From the NCBI GenBank assembly GCA_014529385.2, contig CM043963.1, positions 3,229,001 to 3,293,000 on the forward strand: 64,000 nucleotides of DNA, given 5' to 3'. The position numbers were made by a program, and so were the translations under genes. The notes under the pieces were generated by a model that worked only from the letters and a program-made list of their open reading frames with translations, searched no databases and was not told where the DNA came from. Positions 1 through 9,699 of the stretch are shown here, piece by piece (the stretch's first letter is position 1; every line of letters begins with the position of its first letter). The stretch is from Adiantum capillus-veneris (lineage: Eukaryota; Streptophyta; Polypodiopsida; Polypodiales; Pteridaceae).

Positions 1-930
1 TGTATGAAAGGAAAGTGTTGGTACAATACTTAAGATACAAGAGAAGAACAAATGCATGAGTGATTCAGGGCAAGGGTACAATGTACCACAACACTCTTAT
101 GGCACAAGGTTTTGAAGAAGAGTAGGGTAGTTTGAATTGGAAGGAGAAAAAAGTAGTGAGAACAGAAGCACTCAAGGAAGTACAAGAGTCCACAGGAGGG
201 AATATACCACCTGAAGAATGGGATTTTGTTGCAGAATCCTTTGTTGACCAAGGGAAAAGAGCATCAGAGAAAAGCAAGACTGTACTAAAAGAGCTGGACA
301 GTCTGGTGACAAATTTTTATAAAGCCTTTTTGTCATATCAATAGCAATTACTGTTGAGTTTGGTACTTGCATTTTCACAAAAATTGTTGAAAAGATTGAG
401 TAATGAAGTATCAGAAACAAATCAGTCAATAGGCAGGGAAACTGAAGAAATTTTTTGTGGAGAAGCATATGAAGTCCTACCAATGGATGTTGAAACCAAG
501 GTACCATTAGTGGGGGTATCTATTGAAAAGGTGTTTGTTCCATGAGTTTCTTGGATGGTGGGTCAAGAGTTAATGTTCTCCCTGAGTCAACTTGCAAACA
601 TTTGAATTTCTTGAAATGGGATCCAATACCTTTTCAGGTGAAGATAGCATACCAAAGATAGGTTCAACCTTTGGGGATTTTGAGGAATTTGCAGTTGGGG
701 GACTGCAGTCTATAGCCAACTTTGTATTTCTCAGGTTGGAAGAGTCTAGTTGCTCTTATCCAATGATGTTGGGAAGGCCCTAGTTAAGAGTACCAAGAGT
801 AAAGCAGTTATGGGGAGCAAACTCTATAGTGATCAAAAGAGGGAAGAAGAAATTCAAAATGCAAATAGATGCAAGGTAATACCACTTGGTTTTAGGTCAC
901 TGCATGGTATTGGAGAGGATGTAGAGGAAG
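1..930 (+). pseudogene. Degenerate Ty3/gypsy gag-retropepsin fragment (D-G-G type)
   Basis: The plus strand reads as a broken gypsy polyprotein. One frame is open from about 132 to 545 with a single stop at 342-344 and gives an acidic, Lys-rich region. A shift at about 545 then leads to a retropepsin-like segment: FLDGGSRVNV at 548-577, followed at about 760-783 by PMMLGRP, which resembles the ILGRPWL region that ends gypsy proteases. Several stops and at least one more frameshift lie between them. The active-site triplet is D-G-G instead of the usual D-S/T-G, as in two other elements of this window. No LTR or RT is attached. At about 930 the sequence changes to chromovirus gag (element H1), so this is an older fragment joined to H1. 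The assignment to gypsy is good; the lineage is unknown. Confidence 0.6.
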
Positions 931-971
931 AATTTCTTGGTATTTCTCTTCCTCTCCAAGAGGAGAGAGGG

Positions 972-976
972 CTTAG
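972..976. repeat. Target-site duplication of element A, left
   Basis: CTTAG directly precedes the TG of the 5' LTR and is repeated at 6530-6534 directly after the CA of the 3' LTR. Removing A and one copy restores the chromovirus gag continuity seen at about 54,968 in element E. Confidence 0.95.
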
Positions 977-1200
977 TGTTAAGTATGGAGCCTGATTTAC
1001 CCTTGTAATTTTCTGTGGTAAAAGCGCACTTTTGTAAGGCCCCCATTATGAGGAGAAGCCATCGTGCGTGAAGGAAAATCACTCACCGGAAACCAAAATT
1101 TTCACAGACAAGAATCAGGGGCAACTTTTTCGCCGGAATATTATTTTTCGTTGGAATATTATGGCCGGACGGCGGCCGAAAAATGGTCGGAAAACAACCG

Positions 1201-1304
1201 GTCGGTTGGCCGGTGGTCGGTAGTCAATGGCCGATGGCCGGTGGTCGGAATTCAATGGCCGGTGGCCGGTGGTCGGAAGTCAATGGCCGGTGGCCGGTGG
1301 CCGA
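1201..1304 (+). repeat. GGCCGGTGG-type minisatellite in the U3 of element A
   Basis: A unit built on CAATGGCCGGTGGTCGGAAGT repeats about three to four times with internal duplication of GGCCGGTGG. The 3' LTR has fewer copies at 6026-6083, so the array has changed length since insertion. Confidence 0.85.
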
Positions 1305-1433
1305 ATTCAAAAGCGGACTTGTCTTCTCAAGGGCGGCCACACATGGGCGGATTGGAGGGTCCGATTTGGACTTATTCGCACAAGGGCGGCTACACATGGC
1401 TATCTCTCATAAGAGAGGGCAGCCCTTTTGGCC

Positions 1434-1439
1434 TATAAA
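1434..1439 (+). promoter_or_regulatory. TATA box of element A 5' LTR
   Basis: TATAAA lies in GGCCTATAAAAGGAG, the normal position upstream of R in a copia LTR. The same site recurs at 6214-6219 in the 3' LTR. Call rests on motif and position only. Confidence 0.7.
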
Positions 1440-1749
1440 AGGAGTCCATTTCTACACACATTTCATAGTGTGAAGTTGATGCAACAAGGTGAGTGTGAGG
1501 TGGTGAGAGTGAAGCAAGGCGGGAGCTCCATTAAGGGTATAATCCCTTTGTAAACTACTTCTTGTTTTGAAGTACTAAAGCCATTGAGTGGCTGCTTTCC
1601 CGTGGACGTAGCCCACATTGGGTGAACCATGTATATCGTGTGTACCCTCTCTCTCTCTCTACTCTATAATCTCGTGTATGTAAATCTGTCTCTATCCATT
1701 AAGTAATCTACTCAATTATCTATTTAGCTACGTTTTATTTCCTAACAAC

Positions 1750-1761
1750 TGGTATCAGAGC
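1750..1761 (+). other. Primer-binding site, initiator Met-tRNA type
   Basis: TGGTATCAGAGC begins two bases after the 5' LTR end. It is complementary to the 3' end of plant initiator tRNA-Met, the usual copia primer. Confidence 0.95.
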
Positions 1762-1820
1762 AAGGTTTGCTCGTAGCTAAATTATCTCAAGGAAAGGATT
1801 CCTTGAATTGAGTGGGAGTT

Positions 1821-2621
1821 ATGGCGGAGGAAGGGAAGCTCAAGATTGAGAAGTTCAACGGCAAAAACTACCAACATTAGAAGATGTAGATTGAAGACTA
1901 TCTCTACCAGAAGGACCTCTATTTGCCACTAGGCGGTCTTGCGAAGAAGCCCGCAACAATGGCAGATGAAGCATGGATTGTCCTTGATCGAAAGGCAGTG
2001 GGAACAATCCGGTTAAGCTTGGCGTCAACGGTGGCCTTCAATGTTTTGGAGATGAAGACCACAGAGGACTTGATGAAGTCACTTGACGACTTCTACAAGA
2101 AACCATCGGCATCCAATAAGGTATTTCTTATGAAGCGCTTGTTCAATCTAAAGATGGCAGAGAATGGTTCAGTTGCAGAACACCTAAATGACTTTAACAC
2201 AAACATAAGTCAACTTCGATCAGTGAAAATCAATTTCGATGACGAAGTGCGAGCTCTCCTTATACTATCATCTCTACCGGATAGTTGGGACAGCCTTGTG
2301 ATGGCTGTAAGTAATTCTATCTCTGGCACAAATACTCTTAAGTTTGATGATGTTGTGGGTGTTCTCCTAAGCGAGGAAATGCGAAGGAGAAGCACAGGAG
2401 AATCATCAAGTGCTGCACTATCAGTGGAAACAAGAGGAAAGCTTAAGGAGAGGTTCAAAAACTAAAAGGGTCGTGATCGCTCAAGGCGGAGCAAGTCACG
2501 CACAAAGTCAGTTCTTGAATGTTGGAACTGCGGCAAGAAGGGCCACGTCAAGAAGGATTGCTGGTCCAAGAAGAAGAAGGAGACAGAGTCTCAAGACAAC
2601 AAGCCAACATCGGAGGCCAAT
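1821..2621 (+). pseudogene. Gag of copia element A
   Basis: This encodes the capsid/nucleocapsid part of the polyprotein, which packages element RNA in cytoplasmic particles. The ATG at 1821 is the first in the leader and opens MAEEGKLKIEKFNGKNY, a typical copia Gag start. Two stops follow closely, at 1878-1880 and 1887-1889, and a third lies at 2463-2465; the frame is otherwise open and continues into protease. A CCHC zinc knuckle (CWNCGKKGHVKKDC) lies at about 2518-2559, preceded by an Arg/Ser-rich stretch. By family comparison the first two stops replace Trp and Gln codons, each by one transition. Not functional as it stands. Confidence 0.9.
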
Positions 2622-2906
2622 GTGGTAGGTAAAGTAGAGCAAGATGCTCTAATTCTCTCATTAGACAATGTGTCTAATTCGTGGATAGTAGATTCTGGGG
2701 CTTCATTCCATGCGACACCACACAAGCAACATTTCCAAGACTACACCAAAGGTAATTTTGGGTATGTATACTTGGGAGATGATGAAGCTTGTGAGATTGT
2801 TGGCAAAGGTACAGTTTCTGTCCAAACTGCTAACGAAAATGAATGGAAGCTTAAAGATGTTAGGCATGTTCCTTCTCTTCGCAAAAATTTGATCTCTACA
2901 GGATAA
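2622..2906 (+). pseudogene. Aspartic protease region of copia element A
   Basis: This is the polyprotein-processing protease, in the same frame as Gag. The catalytic triplet D-S-G is at 2691-2699 in WIVDSGASFHAT, a textbook copia protease site. The segment continues with a glycine-rich flap-like region and ends at a TAA at 2904-2906, which sits where copia relatives have Gln; CAA to TAA is a single C-to-T change. Downstream coding resumes at once in the same frame. The active site itself looks intact. Confidence 0.9.
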
Positions 2907-5339
2907 TTGGACGATGAAGGTCACAACATTGCATTCGGAAACAAACGGTGGAAGATATCAAAGGGATATTTGGTGGTTGCCAAGGGTGAAAAAGTCGATA
3001 CACTTTACTTGTGTACTGTTAGCACGCAACCTTCAGCTTGTGCAGCAACTACAGAAGTTGACAGTGTGGTGTGGCACTACCGACTTGGGCATATGAGTGC
3101 CAAAGGAATGCAAATACTTCAAACAAAGAAGCTTCTACCAGGTTTGAAAGAAGTGGACTTAGAGTTCTGTGAAGATTGTGTTTATGGTAAACAAAAGAGG
3201 GTAAAATTTCAAAAATCAGGAAATGAAAGAACAAATAAAAAACTTGAGTTGGTTCATTCTGATGTTTGGGGTCCTGCAAGTACACCATCACTTGGTGGCT
3301 CATTGTACTATGTAACATTCATAGACGATGCGACTAGAAAAACATGGGTTTATGTCATGAAGAATAAATCCGATGTATTTTCCATATTTCAAAGGTGGAA
3401 AGCCTTTGTGGAGAATGAAACAGGTACCAAGGTTAAATGCCTCAGATCCGACAATGGAGGCGAATATTGCAGCCAAGCTTTTGAAAGCTTTTGTGGTAGC
3501 AATGGCATTCGGAGGCAAAGGACAACCCCAAGGACACCTCAACAAAATGGGATTTCGGAAAGGATGAACAGGACAATCATGGAACGAGCACGAAGCATGC
3601 GGCTACATGCAGGCCTACCACTTGAGCTTTGGGCGGAAGCTGTAAGTACGTCTGTGTACCTAATCAATCGGTCACCCTCAACGGCATTGGATGGGGGAGT
3701 TCCAGAAGAGGCATGGACAGGTAAACCGGTGAATTATGCATTTCTCAAAGTGTTTGGGTGTGAGGCTTTCATGCACATAGATAGAAGCCTAAGATCAAAG
3801 TTAGATGCAAAGTCCAAAAAGTGTTTCTTCATTGGCTATGGAGAAGGAGACTTTGGGTATCGCCTATGGAATCTTGAAGATGGTAAAATCTTAAGGAGTA
3901 GGGATGTAATCTTTAACGAACAAAATATGTACAAAGATTACTTGGAAAGAAAACAAACAAAAGAAACAGGTGATGAGTACATGGAGCTTGAGGACGGTGA
4001 AGACTCAAGGACTGCAAACGGTGACAATGTGCAACAACGTCAACCAAATGAGGAGCCTCAACCTATTCCCCAAAGATCTACAAGAGCAACTAGACCTCCA
4101 GAAAGGTTTCTTCCTTCCTTCAACCATCTCTTGATCTCAAATTCTGGAGAGCCGGAATCATATGAAGAAGCTATGCAACATGAATCCAAAGAAGAATGGA
4201 CGAAGAGCATGCAAGTGGAGATGGACTCACTACATCGCAACCAAAGATGGGAGTTGGTTGAGTTGCCTAAAGGTAAGCGGGCACTTCAAAACAAATGGGT
4301 GTACAAGCTAAAGGAAGAAGAAGGTGGGAAGAAAAGGTACAAGTCTAGGCTTGTGGTAAAAGGTTTTTCTCAAAAGAAAGGTATTGACTTCAATGAAATA
4401 TTTACTCCTGTTGTAAAAATGAACTCAATTAGGCTTGTCTTAATCCTTGTGGCTGCTCATGATCTAAATCTCGAGCAAATGGATGTAAATACGGCATTCC
4501 CTCACGGTGACTTAGAGGAGGAAATCTACATGCTTCAACCAAAGGGGTATGAAGTAAAAGGTAAGGAGAAAATGGTTTGCAGATTAAAGAAGAGCTTGTA
4601 TGGTTTAAAGCAAGCATCAAGACAATGGTACTTGAAGTTTGATCGATGGATGTTGGATCATGGATTCACAAGATGCAACTCGGATCACTGCGTCTACACG
4701 GAGTATTTGGGAGATGGGAAATTCATCATCCTAATGTTGTATGTTGATGACATGTTGATTGCAAGTGCTAACATGCAGGACATCAAAGACCTAAAAGAGG
4801 AGCTGTCCAAATCTTTTTCAATGAAAGATTTAGGTGCTGCAAAGAGGATACTTGGTATGAAAATATCAAGGGACAGGACGAAGAAGACAATAAATCTATC
4901 TCAAGAAGATTACATCAAGAAGGTACTAGAAAGGTTTGCAATGCAAAATGCAAAACCAGTTTCTACACCTTTGGCTGGTCATTTTAAACTAACGAAGGAT
5001 ATGTGTCCAAAGACACAAGAGGAGATAGCCTATATGTCTAAAGTTCCATATGCTGCAGCGGTAGGTTCTCTAATGTATGCTATGGTCTGGACAAGGCCAG
5101 ACATTGCACATGCAGTGGGAGTTGTGAGTAGGTTCATGGACAACCCAGGTAAAGAGCATTGGCAAGCTGTGAAGTGGATACTTAGGTATCTAAAATGGAC
5201 AACAACAAATGCTTTGTATTTTGGAAGAACTGATATTTTTCTAGAAGGGTATGTTGATGCAGATATGGCAGATGACAAAGATACTCGAAGGAGCACTACT
5301 GGCTATGTGTTCACGGTTGGAGGCACAGCAGTAAGCTAG
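2907..5339 (+). pseudogene. Integrase, reverse transcriptase and start of RNase H of copia element A
   Basis: An 810-codon open stretch holds the core of pol. Residues about 53-105 are the GAG-pre-integrase zinc region (WHYRLGHMS, then CEDCVYG). The integrase core has D119, D182 and E218, a D,D35E spacing, so the catalytic triad is present. Reverse transcriptase spans about residues 445-690 with YVDDM at 612-616 (4740-4754). One oddity is AFPHGDL where copia RTs normally have AFLHGDL. The RNase H region starts near residue 775 and is cut by a TAG at 5337-5339, where relatives have Trp. Apart from the bounding stops the segment could encode folded enzymes. Confidence 0.93.
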
Positions 5340-5702
5340 GCTTCAAAGCTGCAGAAAGTGGTTTCACTTTCTACCATGGAAGCAGAGTATGTAGCAATGA
5401 CGGAGGCAAGCAAAGAAATTCTGTGGCTTCACAGATTCTTAGAAGAGCTTGGATTCAAACAAGACAATTGTGTCTTGTACAGTGATAGCCAAAGCGCTAT
5501 CCATCTTGCGAAGAACTCAGCCTTTCATTCAAGGACAAAGCACATTGAGGTGAGATATCACTTCATACGCACTCTTTTGGAAGAGGGACAACTAAAGCTA
5601 GGAAAGGTGCATACAAGTGAAAATCTTGCAGACATGTTTACAAAGGTGTTCAACAAGGAGAAGTTGAGCTTTTGCTCATCTTCAATCGACATTCAAGGAT
5701 AA
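5340..5702 (+). pseudogene. RNase H and C-terminus of copia element A
   Basis: The frame continues after the 5337-5339 stop. It shows the copia RNase H motifs STMEAEYVAM, YSDSQSAIHLAKN and HTSENLADMFTK, in that order. It ends at a natural-looking stop (5700-5702) about 60 bases before the 3' LTR, as expected for a complete copia C-terminus. Confidence 0.92.
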
Positions 5703-5749
5703 GAAGCCAAAATGGAAAGCAGTCACAGGTTTGGTTTGGAGATCAGTCT

Positions 5750-5762
5750 CCAAGTGGGAGAT
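5750..5762 (+). other. Polypurine tract of element A
   Basis: The purine-rich run AAGTGGGAGA directly precedes the TGTTAAG start of the 3' LTR, the position of the plus-strand primer in copia elements. Confidence 0.85.
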
Positions 5763-6529
5763 TGTTAAGTATGGAGCCTGATTTAACCTTGTAATTTCTG
5801 TGGTAAAAGCGCACATTTGTAAGGCTCCCATTATGAGGAGAAGCCATCGTGCGTGAAGGAAAATCACTCACCGGAAACCAAAATTTTCACGGACAAGAAT
5901 CAGGGGCAACTGTAAAGGCCTCGGGGGCCTTCGTCCCCGAGACTTTTTTTTTCGTCGGAATATTCTTTTTCGTCGGAATATTATGGCCGGACGGCGGCCG
6001 GAAAGTGGTCGGAAAACAACCGGTCAGTTGGCCGGTAGTCAATGGCCGATGGCCGGTGGTCGGAAGTCAATGGCCGGTGGCCGAATTCAAAAGCGGACTT
6101 GTCTTCTCAAGGGCGGCCACACATGGGCGGATTGGAGGGTCCGATTTGGACTTATTCGCACAAGGGCGGCTACACATGGCTATCTCTCATAAGAGAGGGT
6201 AGCCCTTTTGGCTTATAAAAGGAGGCCATTTCTACACACATTTCATAGTGTGAAGTTGATGCAACAAGGTGAGTGTGAGGTGGTGAGAGTGAAGCAAGGC
6301 AGGAGCTCCATTAAGGGTATAATCCCTTTGTAAACTACTTCTTGTTTTGAAGTACTAAAGCCATTGAGTGGCTGCTTTCCCGTGGACGTAGCCCACATTG
6401 GGTGAACCACGTATATCGTGTGTGCTCTCTCTCTCTCTCTCTACTCTATAATCTCGTGTATGTAAATTTGTCTCTTTCCATTAAGTAATCTACTCAATTA
6501 TCTATTTAGCTACGTCTTATTTCCTAACA
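5763..6529 (+). repeat. 3' LTR of copia element A
   Basis: It aligns with 977-1747 from TGTTAAGTATGG to TTTCCTAACA. It differs by a shorter minisatellite and by extra sequence at about 5910-5950 that includes a perfect 7-bp inverted repeat, CTCGGGG/CCCCGAG (5920-5941). TATAAA is at 6214-6219. The TSD CTTAG follows at 6530-6534. Confidence 0.95.
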
Positions 6530-7645
6530 CTTAGGAGGCCTCTTGAAGAGACCCCCAAAAGAAGACTCTCTCCCATACAAAAGGAGGAATCCAAAGCGCA
6601 AGAAATTAATGAATCTTTAGGTTCCTCTGCAGATGTGGCTCCACGAAGACGGCGGGCTAGACGGTCTCCAACTCCTCCCAAGAGAAAACCTTCAACCCAC
6701 AGTCCTTCTCCTCGTCACTCCAAAAGGGAAGAGAGGAAACAAAGGAAGAAAAGGGCAAGAAAGAGGTCACCCTCTTCTCCTTCTTCTTCACCTTCCTCCT
6801 CTTCCGACAAAAGCTATGGGTATTTGCCTAGAGAATACAAGAGGGGAAGACATCGCAAATATTACCCTGCATGGCGAAGGTCACAAAAGCTCAAGAAGTT
6901 CAAAGAGGGAGGAAAGAGTATCTCTTTTCTCACCTATGATGGAACCTTTGGTGTTTCCGACAAAGTATTGGCCTTCATCCATAAATTTGATGTGGTCTTT
7001 GGAGATGAGGGCTTCACAGAGTCCTCCAAGCTATGCCATGTAGCTATGCACTTCCAAAAATCATCTCGTCAATGGTGAACTAGGCTTCATGGCAAATAGA
7101 AAATCCCCAAAGACATGAAAAACTCTACGAGTTTCCATTATGAAGTAATTCCTTGCAAGTGATGCAAAGGACAAAGTGCTCATGGAATGGTGCATTTTGA
7201 AGCTTCTCTCTTATGAGTCTATCCACAAATACATAGACAAGTTTTGGGATTTACGTCTCAAGGCTACTGTCTTCCAAAAGATAGACTTTGCCAAGAAAAA
7301 GCAACAATTTTGTAGGGATTACCTGAAGAGATGGCCGAGTACATCTACTCTCAACGGCCTAGTTTTATCACCGAAGTAATCCACCATATTATGATTGCTT
7401 CGTGCATCAATTTCCAACAAGGGGCTAGACGGAATGTCAAGCCCATAAAAAACAAAGACAAAATGATGCAAGGGGAAAAACCAATGGCCAAAATTCTTCC
7501 CAAGGCAATTCCAACAACAACAACAACAATTGGTCCAAGGAGAAGGGAGTTTATAAAGGTAAAAATAAACTCTCTTCTGAAGAGCTTGAACATTTTTGCA
7601 AGGACCTTAAGGAGAAGATCTGCAAAAATGTCAACAATTGATTTT
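6530..7645 (+). pseudogene. Gag of chromovirus H1, second block
   Basis: Coding resumes after element A with the region matching 54,968 onward in element E. A basic Arg/Ser/Pro-rich stretch (residues about 1-60 of the frame opening at 6635) resembles an RS or nuclear-targeting domain. The conserved chromovirus gag core follows ([18 protein letters not shown]). A TGA at 7076-7078 and several later stops and shifts break it. Near 7600-7645 the copy jumps from just before the zinc knuckle straight into RT, so the knuckle, the whole protease and the RT N-terminus (about 1 kb by comparison with E) are deleted, with a short filler at the join. Not functional. Confidence 0.9.
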
Positions 7646-8427
7646 CCGTGCCTCAAGTAGAAGATCTGTTTGATAAGCTACAAGGCTCTACCTACTTCAG
7701 TAGGATTGACCTTAAAAATGGCCATCATCAAATAAGGACAGTGGATGAAGATATCCTAAAGACCGCGTTTCGTACAATGTTTGGTCTTTATGAATATCTA
7801 GTCATGCTTTTTGGCTTAGCTAATGCACCAGCCACGTTCAATCAATTAATGGAGAAAATTTTTAGACCCTACCGCAAATTCACTCGAGTGTTCTTTGATG
7901 ATCATCATCTACTCCAAGTCCTTGGAGGAACATAAGCAACATCTCCAAGTCATTTTTCAAGCATTGAGGGAGAACAAGATTTTCCTCAACCAAAAGAAAA
8001 GTGATTTTTTCCTTCAAGAGATTCAATACTTAGGTCATATTATCTCTCAAGATGGTATCCCTATGGATCCATCAAAGTTAGAGGTAATAAAAGCATGGCC
8101 TAATCCAAGGAATCTACATGAGCTAAGAAGCTTTATTGGTATGTGTGCATACTATAGACGCTTCATAGCAAAATTGTCTCAAATAGCAGGACCATTACAT
8201 GACTTAACAAAGAAGAACGTTAAGTATTCATGGACTGCTAAGGAGAAAAATGCTTTTGAAAAGCTTAAAGAAAAGCTTATCTCTCAACCAGTCCTCATGC
8301 TTCCGGATCTCTCAAAGCCATTTGAGGTCCAATGTGATGCTTGTGGTGATTGCCTTGGAGCAGTCTTGCTTCAAGAAGGGCATGCCATAGCATATGAGAG
8401 CCGAAGGCTCAATACAAATGAACGCGT
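7646..8427 (+). pseudogene. RT palm to early RNase H of chromovirus H1
   Basis: The block starts [19 protein letters not shown] and runs through the RT palm. The catalytic FFDD is present at about 7891-7902, but a 2-base deletion right after it shifts the frame, and the RT continues in another frame (about 7900-8427) through LEEHKQHLQVIFQALREN, GLHDLTKK-type thumb sequence and the RNase H start (QCDACGDCLGAVLLQ). It stops abruptly at 8427, where H2 is inserted, and resumes at 29279. Confidence 0.9.
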
Positions 8428-9680
8428 TGTTAGCATGCAAATGACAAGTAAAATGAGTGCCTTTATAGCCTTGCATGAGTCACACCATCGGAAGGAAGAA
8501 GTATTGCACCGCCGAAACCACCTGTGATAAGCACATGTAAAGTTTTATGAACAACCCTTCTAGCATGAAGCACACTTAGAATTAGGAGAAAACAAGGACA
8601 TAACGACGTATCTCATCTTGAGTAGATGTCCGTATACCTAGGCTAAAAAATCATAAAAGATGAGAGAGTTATAACCACTCGAAGTTGGGGGTGTACTCCC
8701 TCTTGCTAAAAAATGAGCTCTCTGGAAAGTTTTGCAGGTGTTGCAGAGAATTGCAGCTATGTAATGGGGCCTCATTTTTTCTCTTATCCCCAAAGATTTT
8801 CTCTCTCTTCTCAACCGAACAAGACTCTCCTTAAAGGCTACTTTCAATTGGTCCATTTTTTGCCTTTTTTGGGTACGAAATGAGGTGTCGATGATTTTTG
8901 ACTCAAGGGAGGGGGGTGTGGCAAGTGTCCAAGGGAGCAAAAAAGGAGCCAAATGCCTGGGCAGGTAGTGGGAGCACAAAATGGCCCTCCTTCTCCCCCA
9001 AGTGTCCACAAGCCCCCATAGCCAAGCTCCTCCCAAGATCTTCTCTCCTTTGATACACTCCAAATGGGCACCCATACCCCCTCTTATACCCGTTGCCTTG
9101 CACCGAAGCTCCCCTATGTGGGATTATTTCCTTTCCACATGGCACATACCTCCCAACCTTCTCCAACTCCCTCCTTCCCATAGAGAATTTCCAGCTTGAC
9201 CTCTTCTCAGGACCAACTTCCCAGGAGCATAGTGCATCGTTCCGACCACCAAATGCGACGCCTTAAAGCATGGCTCGGAGCCCATTACTTCGGTTGTCTC
9301 CAAAATTTAAAATCTCAGCATTTCTAATCATATATCATCAAATTGGCCCAGTTTCCATTGTCACATGCATCTGCAACCACTTTCTAAGTCGAGGGCCACC
9401 CACTTTGGACGCACATAACTCATGATGTACAAGTCCAATTCACAAGCTATAAAGCACAGTTGAAAATACTTATTGAAAACCATGTTTTGGATACTCGAAC
9501 AACCCAAGACACTAGTACCCAAGCCCAAAAAAACCAAACCTTTGTACATAAATTTTTACATGGTCACTCTCAAGACTTGAAGCACTATGTACACATATAT
9601 ACCTGAGGCTAGTTAGCAAGCTTTTTGGAATGATTTACTGACTTTATGCTCATCCAAAAGATGCATGATGTAGCTTGCCA
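8428..9680 (-). repeat. 3' LTR of H2
   Basis: This aligns over its whole length with 28040-29278. On the minus strand it ends CTAACA at 8428. Its start is taken at TGGCAAGCTACATC (9680), directly after a G-run that would be the polypurine tract. Minus-strand ORFs in it are shadows without domains. Confidence 0.85.
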
Positions 9681-9695
9681 ACCCCCCCTAGCCTT
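9681..9695 (-). other. Probable polypurine tract of H2
   Basis: On the minus strand GGCTAGGGGGGGT precedes the presumed LTR start. Position and composition fit a plus-strand primer. Confidence 0.6.
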
Positions 9696-9699
9696 CTTG

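Larger units (their letters stand above)
977..1747 (+). repeat. 5' LTR of copia element A
   Basis: The LTR starts TGTTAAGTATGG and ends TTTCCTAACA. It aligns with 5763-6529. U3 carries a GC-rich minisatellite (about 1201-1304), a TATAAA at 1434-1439, and a CT-rich stretch near 1646-1660. The two LTRs differ by substitutions and by minisatellite copy number, so the insertion is not recent. Confidence 0.95.
977..6529 (+). mobile_element. Ty1/copia element A (Tork/TNT1-like), nearly complete
   Basis: This is a 5,553-bp copia element with two LTRs of about 770 bp, a primer site, one gag-pol reading frame, a polypurine tract and a perfect 5-bp TSD. CTTAG occurs at 972-976 and again at 6530-6534. 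The flanks continue the same chromovirus gag on both sides, so insertion was into H1. Domain order is Gag, protease, integrase, reverse transcriptase, RNase H, which is the copia order. Residue patterns resemble the Tork/TNT1-94 group. Five in-frame stops interrupt the polyprotein but no frameshift does, so decay is by point mutation only. Confidence 0.95.

Noticed and set aside
8420-8432. Target-site duplication for H2
   Set aside because: ACGCG on the left and AAGCT on the right could be relics of the same site but differ at two of five positions and the LTR end is uncertain.
8638-9199. Overlapping ORFs on both strands, repeated at 28446-28875
   Set aside because: They lie inside H2's two LTRs and share no motif; recurrence reflects the LTR, not a gene.
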